A stretch of DNA of 11,823 bases from DASZYF01 sp035545535 (GTDB taxonomy: Bacteria > Actinomycetota > Actinomycetes > Mycobacteriales > CAJCIY01): contig DASZYF010000020.1 in NCBI GenBank assembly GCA_035545535.1, positions 1-11,823 of the forward strand, written 5' to 3'. The position numbers and the translations under genes are program-made. Of this stretch, positions 6,825 through 11,823 are shown piece by piece (within the stretch, counting starts at the first letter, position 1; each line of letters opens with the position of its first letter). The notes under the pieces were generated by a model. That model searched no databases, had not been told where the DNA came from, and was given only the letters and a program-made list of their open reading frames with translations.

Positions 6825-6836
6825 GCGGTGCACCGC
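6825..6836. promoter_or_regulatory. Perfect 12-bp palindrome in the divergent promoter region
   Basis: GCGGTGCACCGC is its own reverse complement. It lies between the divergent amidohydrolase and importer genes. A plus-strand -10-like TATGTT (6856-6861) follows, placing the palindrome at about the -35 position. It could be an operator shared by both genes; the binding protein is not encoded in this window in any obvious way. Confidence 0.4.
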
Positions 6837-6855
6837 GCACCCGTCCCATCCGCTC

Positions 6856-6861
6856 TATGTT
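6856..6861 (+). promoter_or_regulatory. Possible -10 element of the importer operon
   Basis: TATGTT stands in a locally AT-richer stretch and would start transcription near 6868, just before the Shine-Dalgarno at 6874-6879. The position 17 nt upstream has no TTGACA-like -35 but overlaps the palindrome at 6825-6836, so activator dependence is possible. Confidence 0.3.
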
Positions 6862-6889
6862 CAGCCACGCGCAAGGAGGCGCGACCGAG

Positions 6890-6949
6890 ATGCAGGTGAC
6901 TGGGCACATGCATGTGAGGTTGACCGGGCAGCAGGTGCAGCCTGCATGA
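6890..6949 (+). CDS. 19-codon upstream ORF (putative leader peptide) coupled to livG
   Basis: AAGGAGG (6873-6879), the strongest Shine-Dalgarno in the region, stands 10 nt before ATG 6890. That ATG does not start livG: it opens a frame encoding MQVTGHMHVRLTGQQVQPA and stops at TGA 6947-6949, which overlaps the livG ATG as ATGA. livG itself has only a weak AGG at 6933-6935, held in a small inverted repeat (GCAGG/CCTGC, 6931-6945). The arrangement suggests that ribosomes finishing this ORF load livG, so translation of the leader could control the operon. The sequence loosely resembles the short R-x-L-T-x-x-x-V peptides found before actinobacterial transporter operons; that comparison is from memory. 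There is no Cys run or other obvious stalling codon. It could be a chance ORF. Confidence 0.5.
   Translation: MQVTGHMHVRLTGQQVQPA
6905..6916. repeat. Perfect 12-bp palindrome flanked by a direct repeat, within the livG leader
   Basis: CACATGCATGTG is perfectly palindromic. It is flanked by related direct repeats AGGTGACTGGGCA (6894-6906) and AGGTTGACCGGGCA (6917-6930). It lies inside the upstream ORF and ends 29 nt before the livG start, so it may be an operator, an RNA element, or only codon repetition (QVTGH / RLTGQ). Confidence 0.4.
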
Positions 6950-7731
6950 GCGAGCTCGTGGTCGACGGTGTCTCCGTGCGCTTCGGCGGGCTCAGCGCGC
7001 TCGAGGACGTGTCGTTCACGGTCGGCCACGGGCAGGTCTGCGGCGTCATCGGGCCGAACGGCGCCGGCAAGACCACGCTGTTCAACGTCATCTGCGGCTT
7101 CGTCTCGCCCACCGAGGGATCGCTCACCTGGGAAGGGGCTCGGTTCCGGCCGAAGCCGAACGCCCTGGTGCGCGCCGGCATCGCCCGCACGTTGCAGGGC
7201 GTCGGCCTGTTCGCGGGCCTGACCGCGCTCGAGAACGTGATGGTCGGTGCCGCGCACACGCGCCGAGCCGGCTTCGCGAGCCCCCTGCTCGGGCTGCCGC
7301 GCAGCGACCAGGACGAGGAGCGCCTCCGCCGCGAGGCGCTCGGTTGGATGGAGCGGCTCGAGGTCGCCGACGCCGCGCACCGGCTGCCACCGACGCTGCC
7401 CTACCCGGTGCAGAAGCGGGTCGCGCTCGCGCGTGCGCTGGTGAGCCGCCCGCGGCTGCTGCTGCTCGACGAGCCGGCGGGCGGCCTCGGCGCCGAGGAC
7501 ATGGACGCGCTCGGCGCGCTGATCCGCACGCTGCCCACCGATCCCGGGCAGCCCTGCTCGGTGCTGCTCGTCGAGCACCACATGGACCTCGTCATGCGCG
7601 TGTGCGACCGCGTGGTCGTGCTCGACTTCGGTCGCGTCGTCGCATCGGGCAGTCCCGACGAGGTGCGCAACGACCCGGAGGTCGCCGCGGCGTACCTCGG
7701 CGTCGACGTGCCGGCGGAGGCCGCGCCGTGA
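6946..7731 (+). CDS. livG: Branched-chain amino acid-type ABC transporter ATPase, LivG-like
   Basis: One of the two cytoplasmic ATPases of a HAAT-family importer. Of 261 residues: Walker A GPNGAGKT (36-43), Q-loop Q84 in RTLQGVGLF, Walker B LLLLDEP (171-177), switch histidine H211 in LLVEHHMDLVM, and the C-terminal GSPDEVRNDPEVAAAYLGV typical of LivG. RTLQ, FxGLTALENV and the EH-x-MD block identify LivG rather than LivF. Oddly, the ABC signature reads LPYPVQKRVALARAL (151-165): the usual glycine of LSxGQ-type signatures is proline. Relatives with LPYG at this spot are familiar, so the gene is probably functional, but the change is notable. The start ATG overlaps the stop of the upstream ORF, and the stop overlaps the livF start (GTGA). 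It is the first transporter gene of the operon. The substrate may be something other than an amino acid. Confidence 0.92.
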   Translation: MSELVVDGVSVRFGGLSALEDVSFTVGHGQVCGVIGPNGAGKTTLFNVICGFVSPTEGSLTWEGARFRPKPNALVRAGIARTLQGVGLFAGLTALENVMVGAAHTRRAGFASPLLGLPRSDQDEERLRREALGWMERLEVADAAHRLPPTLPYPVQKRVALARALVSRPRLLLLDEPAGGLGAEDMDALGALIRTLPTDPGQPCSVLLVEHHMDLVMRVCDRVVVLDFGRVVASGSPDEVRNDPEVAAAYLGVDVPAEAAP

Positions 7732-8453
7732 CTGCGCTGCTCGAGGTCGAGGCGGTCTGCGCCGGCTACGGACGTGCGCAGGTGCTGCACGAGGTCGACC
7801 TCACGATCGAGGAAGGCAGCATCACGGCCGTGCTCGGCGCGAACGGCGCCGGCAAGACGACGCTGCTGCGCTCGTTGTCCGGGCTGCTGAAGCCCTGGCG
7901 CGGCCGCGTTCGCTACCGCGGCCGCGACCTGCTGTCGACGCCGGTCGAGGACCTCGTGACGATCGGCGTCGCGCACGTGCCCGAAGGCCGCGGCGTCATC
8001 GCCGAGCTCACCGTCGACGAGAACCTGCGGCTCGGTGGTCTCTGGCGGCGCGGCAGCACCGCGAAGGACGAGACGGCGACGGCGGTGCGCGACGTGTACG
8101 CGTTGTTCGAACCGCTCGCCCGGCGCCGTAACAACCCGGGCCACCAGCTGTCGGGTGGCGAGCGGCAGATGCTCGCTCTGGGTCGCGCGCTCGTCGCGAA
8201 GCCGTCGCTGCTGCTGCTCGACGAGCCTTCGCTCGGGCTCGCGCCTCCGGTGACGGCGAGCATCCTCGCGCTGCTGCGCCACCTGCGCGACGAGACCGGG
8301 CTGTCGGTGCTCCTCGTCGAGCAGAACGTGCACAGCGCGCTCGCGATCGCCGACGAGGGCGTCGTCGTATCGCTGGGCCGCGTCGTCGCGCGCGGGCCCG
8401 CCGCTCAGCTCAAGGCCGACGAAGGCCTCCGACACGCCTACCTCGGGTTCTGA
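7728..8453 (+). CDS. livF: Branched-chain amino acid-type ABC transporter ATPase, LivF-like
   Basis: The second ATPase of the importer, 241 residues. Walker A is GANGAGKT (37-44), followed by the LivF hallmark HVPEGRGVIAELTVDENL (83-100) in the Q-loop region. The ABC signature LSGGERQMLALGRAL (141-155) is intact, Walker B is LLLLDEPSLGL (161-171), and VEQN (197-200) replaces the H-loop histidine as is usual in LivF. The C-terminus HAYLGF is typical. GTG 7728 overlaps the livG stop as GTGA, so the two ATPases are translationally coupled and are expected to form the heterodimeric motor. This subunit has a canonical signature, so it may compensate for the altered signature in LivG. Confidence 0.94.
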   Translation: MTALLEVEAVCAGYGRAQVLHEVDLTIEEGSITAVLGANGAGKTTLLRSLSGLLKPWRGRVRYRGRDLLSTPVEDLVTIGVAHVPEGRGVIAELTVDENLRLGGLWRRGSTAKDETATAVRDVYALFEPLARRRNNPGHQLSGGERQMLALGRALVAKPSLLLLDEPSLGLAPPVTASILALLRHLRDETGLSVLLVEQNVHSALAIADEGVVVSLGRVVARGPAAQLKADEGLRHAYLGF

Positions 8454-8463
8454 GGGAGCGCGT

Positions 8464-9342
8464 GTGAGCCGGTTCGTGTTCCTGACGTTCAACGGGCTGT
8501 CGTTCGGCGCGGTCTATGCGGCGGTGGCGCTCGCGCTCGTGCTGATCTGGCGCACCACCCGCATCCTCAACTTCGCGCAGGGCGCCATGGCGATGGCGAC
8601 GTCGTACGTCGCGCTCACCGTCACCCAGCACACGCACTCGTACTGGCTCGGGTTCGCCGCGGCGCTCGTCGCGGGCTTCTTCATCGGCGGCATCGTCGAA
8701 CGCGTCGCGTTCCGCCGCGCCGAGCACGCGCCGCACCTCAACACGATCGTCATCGGCGTCGGCCTGCTCATCCTCATGCAGGCGATCGCGGGGATGCTCT
8801 ACGGCCAGGCCAACCGCGACTTCCCGCCGGCGTTCAGCACGACGACGTACAAGGCGGGCGGCACCGCGCTCTTCTCGAACGAAGACATCTTCACCGTCCT
8901 GTCCGTGCTCGGTCTCATGGCCGTGCTCGGCGTGCTGCTCACGAAGACGCCGACGGGCCTGCGCATGCGCGCGTCGGCGTTCGCACCCGAGGTCGCGCGG
9001 CTGCTGGGCGTGCGCGTCGCGCGCCTGCTGACGCTCGGCTGGGCGTTGGCCGCGGTCGCCGGCGCGCTCGCCGGGATGCTCGTCATCCCCACCGGCCTCG
9101 GCCTCTACCCCGGAGCGATGGACGGCGTGTTCGTGCTCGGCTTCACCGGCGCGGTGGTCGGTGGCCTCGAGAGCCCGGTCGGTGCGGTCATCGGCGGCGT
9201 GCTCACCGGCCTGGCGCTGTCCTACGCGAGCGGCTACATCGGCAGCGACATCACGCAGCTCGCCGCGCTCGTGCTGCTCGTCGCGGTGCTCCTCGTCCGG
9301 CCCAACGGGCTCATCAGCCGGTCCGCAGCGAGGCGCGTGTGA
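8464..9342 (+). CDS. livH: Branched-chain amino acid-type ABC transporter permease, LivH-like
   Basis: One of the two inner-membrane permeases, 292 residues with about eight hydrophobic segments (roughly 9-29, 38-55, 61-83, 92-113, 141-159, 188-209, 222-252, 262-280). The family motif RILNFAQGAMAM (33-44) near the N-terminus and the cytoplasmic coupling loop GLRMRASAFAPEVARLLGV (165-183) identify LivH. The end LLVRPNGLIS is typical. GTG 8464 is preceded by AGGGAG with 5 nt spacing and begins 10 nt after the livF stop. Its own stop overlaps the livM start. It pairs with LivM to form the translocation path. Confidence 0.93.
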   Translation: MSRFVFLTFNGLSFGAVYAAVALALVLIWRTTRILNFAQGAMAMATSYVALTVTQHTHSYWLGFAAALVAGFFIGGIVERVAFRRAEHAPHLNTIVIGVGLLILMQAIAGMLYGQANRDFPPAFSTTTYKAGGTALFSNEDIFTVLSVLGLMAVLGVLLTKTPTGLRMRASAFAPEVARLLGVRVARLLTLGWALAAVAGALAGMLVIPTGLGLYPGAMDGVFVLGFTGAVVGGLESPVGAVIGGVLTGLALSYASGYIGSDITQLAALVLLVAVLLVRPNGLISRSAARRV

Positions 9343-10427
9343 ACGCGGCGGTGGGGGCGCTGTGGCGATCGACGCTGTTCCGCCACCTGTTGCTCACGCT
9401 CGTCGGCGCAGCGCTGCTCGTGCTGCTCACCCAGCAGGTATCGACGTTCCACGACTACGAGCTCGCCGAGGTCGGCGCGTTCGTGTGCGTGACCGCGGGG
9501 CTCACGGTGCTCACCGGGCTGAACGGCCAGATCTCGCTCGGGCACGCGGCGCTCATGGCCGTCGGCGGATACACCGTCGCACTGCTCCAGCAGCAGTTCA
9601 GCGACCAGGGGACGACGGGCATCTGGGTGCTGCCGCTGTCACTCGTCGGCGGCGTCGTCGTCACCGGTGCGACGGGCGCGGCCGTCGGAGTCGCCGCCGC
9701 ACGACTGCGGGGTCCCTACCTGGCGGGCGCCACCCTCGCGCTCGGCGTGGCGCTGCCGTCGCTCACCTCGAGGTTCTCCGGCACGTTCAAGGGCGACCAG
9801 GGGCTGTCGGTCCCGTTCGACCCGCCGCCCTCACAGCTCGGCGACACCTTCCCGGTTGAGCGGTGGCAGGCATGGATCGCGCTCTCGGCCGCGCTCTGCG
9901 TGCTGTTCCTGCTCGCCAACCTCAACCGGTCCGCAATAGGCCGGCACTTCCGCGCGGTGCGCGACGACGAGATCGCCGCGCAGCTCGCCGGCCTGTCGGT
10001 CGCCCGCACGCAGGTGCTCGCGTTCACCGTCAGCGCGGCCGCCGCCGGCCTCGGCGGCGGCGTGTACGCGGTCTACTTGCAGACCGCATCGCCCGGCTCG
10101 TTCAGCCTCGCGCTCTCGCTGACGTTGCTCTCCGCCGTCGTCATCGGCGGGCTGGGCAGCCTCACCGGCGCGGTCTGGGGATCGCTCATCGTGGTGTTCC
10201 TCGGCAGCGTGCTGCAGAGCTGGGTCGACAAGCTCGGCCTGTCGCCCACGTCGGCGCAGAAGCTGCACGACAACCTGCCCAACGCGGTCTACGGACTGCT
10301 GCTCATCGTCGCGATGCTCGCCGTCCCCGGCGGGATCCAGAGCGTGCTGCGACGCCTCGCCCGCTTCCTGCCCCTCCCCCGACGCAGTGCTCCCCCGCCC
10401 CGGAGCCCCGCGCCCGCTGCGCAGTGA
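9339..10427 (+). CDS. livM: Branched-chain amino acid-type ABC transporter permease, LivM-like
   Basis: The second membrane permease, 362 residues. LivM marks are LNGQISLGHAALMAVGGY (61-78), ARLRGPYLAGATLALG (121-136) and the coupling segment FRAVRDDEIAAQLAGLSV (204-221), followed by hydrophobic helices to about 335. The last 20 residues (343-362) are Pro/Ala/Arg-rich and probably a disordered cytoplasmic tail. It starts at GTG 9339, overlapping the livH TGA as GTGA, with no separate Shine-Dalgarno needed for coupling. The operon order G-F-H-M then binding protein differs from the enterobacterial K-H-M-G-F order. Confidence 0.93.
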   Translation: MNAAVGALWRSTLFRHLLLTLVGAALLVLLTQQVSTFHDYELAEVGAFVCVTAGLTVLTGLNGQISLGHAALMAVGGYTVALLQQQFSDQGTTGIWVLPLSLVGGVVVTGATGAAVGVAAARLRGPYLAGATLALGVALPSLTSRFSGTFKGDQGLSVPFDPPPSQLGDTFPVERWQAWIALSAALCVLFLLANLNRSAIGRHFRAVRDDEIAAQLAGLSVARTQVLAFTVSAAAAGLGGGVYAVYLQTASPGSFSLALSLTLLSAVVIGGLGSLTGAVWGSLIVVFLGSVLQSWVDKLGLSPTSAQKLHDNLPNAVYGLLLIVAMLAVPGGIQSVLRRLARFLPLPRRSAPPPRSPAPAAQ

Positions 10428-10464
10428 GAACGGTCCGCCCCACCCATCAACCAGGAGGTCGACG

Positions 10465-11778
10465 ATGACCAACCCCCTCCGGCGACGGCACCCCGCCGTG
10501 GCCATCGCCGTCACGCTCGCCGCTGTCACGGCGCTCGCGGCGTGCGGCAGCAGCAAGAAGTCCACCAGCGGCGGCGGAGGCGGTGGGAGCACCGGCGACA
10601 GCAGTGCACCGGGCGTCACCGCGACCTCGGTCCTGATCGGCACGACGCAGCCGCTCACCGGCCCCGCGGCACCGGGCTACTCGAAGATCTCCGCCGCGAT
10701 GACCGCCTACTTCAACTACGCGAACGCCCAGGGCGGCATCAACGGGCGGAAGGTCACGCTCAAGGTGCTCGACGACGGCTACAACCCGGCAACCACGGCC
10801 ACGGACACCCGCCAGCTCGTGCTGCAGGACAAGGTGTTCGCGCTCCTCGGTGCGCTCGGCACGCCGACGCACACCGCCGTCCTCGACTTCATCAAGACCA
10901 ACAAGGTCCCTGACCTCTTCGTCGCCTCGGGCAGCCGCAGCTGGAACCAGCCGGACAAGTACCCGACCACGTTCGGCTGGCAGCCGAACTACACGATCGA
11001 GGGCAAGATCCTCGGCGACTACATCAAGAAGACGTTCGCCGGCAAGAAGGTCTGCAGCTTCGCGCAGGGTGACGACTTCGGCACCGACGGCGTCGCCGGC
11101 GTGGAGAAGACGCTCGGCGCATCGCTCGCGAGCAAGCAGACCTACACGCCGACCAACACCAACGTCGCTCCGCAGATCGGCGCGCTCAAGGCGGCGGGCT
11201 GCCAGGTGGTCGTGTCGTTCACGATCCCCGGCTTCACGGCGCTCGAGGTCGGCACCGCCGCGAAGATCGGCTTCAAGGCGCAGTACGTCGTGTCCAACGT
11301 CGGCTCCGACATCACCACGCTGACGGGCTACCTCAAGGACCTGACGAAGCCGCTGATCGAGGGCATGGTGTCCGACACCTACCTGCCCATCCCGAGCGAC
11401 ACGTCGAACGACTGGATCCAGCTGTTCCAGAAGGTCAACAAGGACTACAACAACAACGCGGCGTTCGACGGCAACGTGACCTACGGCATGGGCGTCGCCT
11501 ACACGTTCCTGCAGGCGCTGCAGGCCGCCGGCAACGACCTCACCCGCGGCTCGCTGCTCGCCGCGGTCGAGAAGGGCGGGTTCAAGGGTCCCGGCCTGGT
11601 GCCGTTCCAGTTCTCGTCGTCGAACCACAGCGGGTACGCCGGTGTGCAGGTCGTCACGATCAAGGGCGGTGTCGCCTCGACGACCGGCTCGATCTACACG
11701 ACGGACGACGGCGACGGTCCGCTGACCGCCTACAACGGCACGCCCACGCCGGCGCCGGCGAACGGCCTGCCCTCGTAG
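10465..11778 (+). CDS. ABC transporter substrate-binding lipoprotein, branched-chain amino acid/HAAT type
   Basis: The extracytoplasmic receptor of the importer, 437 residues. A lipoprotein signal peptide (RRR n-region, hydrophobic 11-25) ends in the lipobox LAAC with lipidated C27, followed by a Ser/Gly linker (28-48). The type I periplasmic-binding fold begins at about 52 with ATSVLIGTTQPLTGPAAPG. NAQGGINGRKVTLKVLDDGYNP (88-109) and the later GDDFGTDGV and VTYGMGVAYTFLQAL are typical of LivK-like receptors. ATG 10465 is fixed by a consensus AGGAGG 6 nt upstream; an upstream in-frame ATG at 10387 lies inside livM. It follows livM by 37 nt, and its strong ribosome site would give the excess of binding protein these systems need. 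The ligand cannot be predicted; non-amino-acid ligands are common in this family, so I withhold a livK symbol. Confidence 0.93.
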   Translation: MTNPLRRRHPAVAIAVTLAAVTALAACGSSKKSTSGGGGGGSTGDSSAPGVTATSVLIGTTQPLTGPAAPGYSKISAAMTAYFNYANAQGGINGRKVTLKVLDDGYNPATTATDTRQLVLQDKVFALLGALGTPTHTAVLDFIKTNKVPDLFVASGSRSWNQPDKYPTTFGWQPNYTIEGKILGDYIKKTFAGKKVCSFAQGDDFGTDGVAGVEKTLGASLASKQTYTPTNTNVAPQIGALKAAGCQVVVSFTIPGFTALEVGTAAKIGFKAQYVVSNVGSDITTLTGYLKDLTKPLIEGMVSDTYLPIPSDTSNDWIQLFQKVNKDYNNNAAFDGNVTYGMGVAYTFLQALQAAGNDLTRGSLLAAVEKGGFKGPGLVPFQFSSSNHSGYAGVQVVTIKGGVASTTGSIYTTDDGDGPLTAYNGTPTPAPANGLPS

Positions 11779-11800
11779 CCACCCACCGGTCCGACGCGGC

Positions 11801-11823
11801 CCCGCACCTCTACGAGGTGCGGG
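11801..11823 (+). terminator. Hairpin terminator of the importer operon, at the window edge
   Basis: CCCGCACCTC, loop TAC, GAGGTGCGGG: a perfect 10-bp stem with a 3-nt loop, 22 nt after the binding-protein stop. The window ends at the last stem base, so any U-tract or longer stem cannot be seen. Confidence 0.75.

Noticed and set aside
5731..6945. Extension of livG upstream as one 666-residue protein
   Set aside because: The first ~400 residues are antisense to the phosphotriesterase-family gene and show no family features; homology begins at ATG 6946.
6739..7581. Extension of the phosphotriesterase-family gene upstream as a 604-residue protein
   Set aside because: The extra N-terminus is antisense to livG; ATG 6738 has a good GAAGG and starts at the expected family position.
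10447..11628. Minus-strand open frame of 393 codons opposite the binding protein
   Set aside because: Low-complexity Arg/Val/Asp/Glu translation; a shadow of the lipoprotein gene.
1..11823. CRISPR arrays, tRNA or rRNA genes, insertion sequences, phage or toxin-antitoxin genes
   Set aside because: No regularly spaced identical repeats, no tRNA-like cloverleaf noticed by eye, and no transposase, integrase or toxin-like product among the real coding regions.

Overview
The window reads as chromosomal DNA from a high-GC actinobacterium (Actinomycetota). The support is very high GC at third codon positions, many GTG starts, an IMPase-family HisN histidinol-phosphatase of the actinobacterial type, a cyclic-di-AMP (ydaO-type) riboswitch in front of a secreted NlpC/P60 hydrolase, and a mycobacteria-like actinobacterial lipoprotein signal. 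I cannot place it at genus level. No phage, IS, CRISPR, rRNA or tRNA signal is visible.

Layout. (1) 1-1441, minus: a sugar transferase (polyprenyl glycosylphosphotransferase) that runs off the left edge. (2) 1741-3440, minus: a translationally coupled pair, a TetR-type regulator followed by an R2-like diiron ferritin-fold protein. A palindromic operator/promoter lies just upstream and a strand-specific hairpin terminator follows. (3) 3441-3789: non-coding, with operator-like repeats and a degenerate 51-bp tandem repeat. (4) 3790-4593, plus: hisN, converging on (5) 4654-5367, minus: a secreted NlpC/P60 peptidoglycan hydrolase. A perfect 20-bp stem separates the two. (6) 5395-5567, minus: a c-di-AMP riboswitch leader for the hydrolase. 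(7) 5767-6738, minus: a phosphotriesterase/lactonase-family amidohydrolase, divergent from (8) 6946-11778, plus: a complete branched-chain-amino-acid-type (HAAT) ABC importer operon in the order livG-livF-livH-livM-substrate-binding lipoprotein, closed by a hairpin at the right edge.

How the genes work together. The importer genes are tightly packed (GTGA overlaps, a 10-nt gap, then a 37-nt gap with a strong AGGAGG before the binding protein), so they are one transcription unit. The divergent amidohydrolase may process a compound the importer takes up, but this is inference from position only. The TetR protein probably represses itself and the diiron gene. The riboswitch ties wall hydrolysis to c-di-AMP.

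The most notable non-genic signals are the riboswitch and a 19-codon upstream ORF with a strong Shine-Dalgarno that ends in an ATGA overlap with livG. Two perfect 12-bp palindromes in the same divergent region and an apparently leaderless, self-occluded TetR promoter come next. I see no clearly new multi-gene system; the best candidates for undescribed biology are the livG leader ORF and the TetR-diiron pair.
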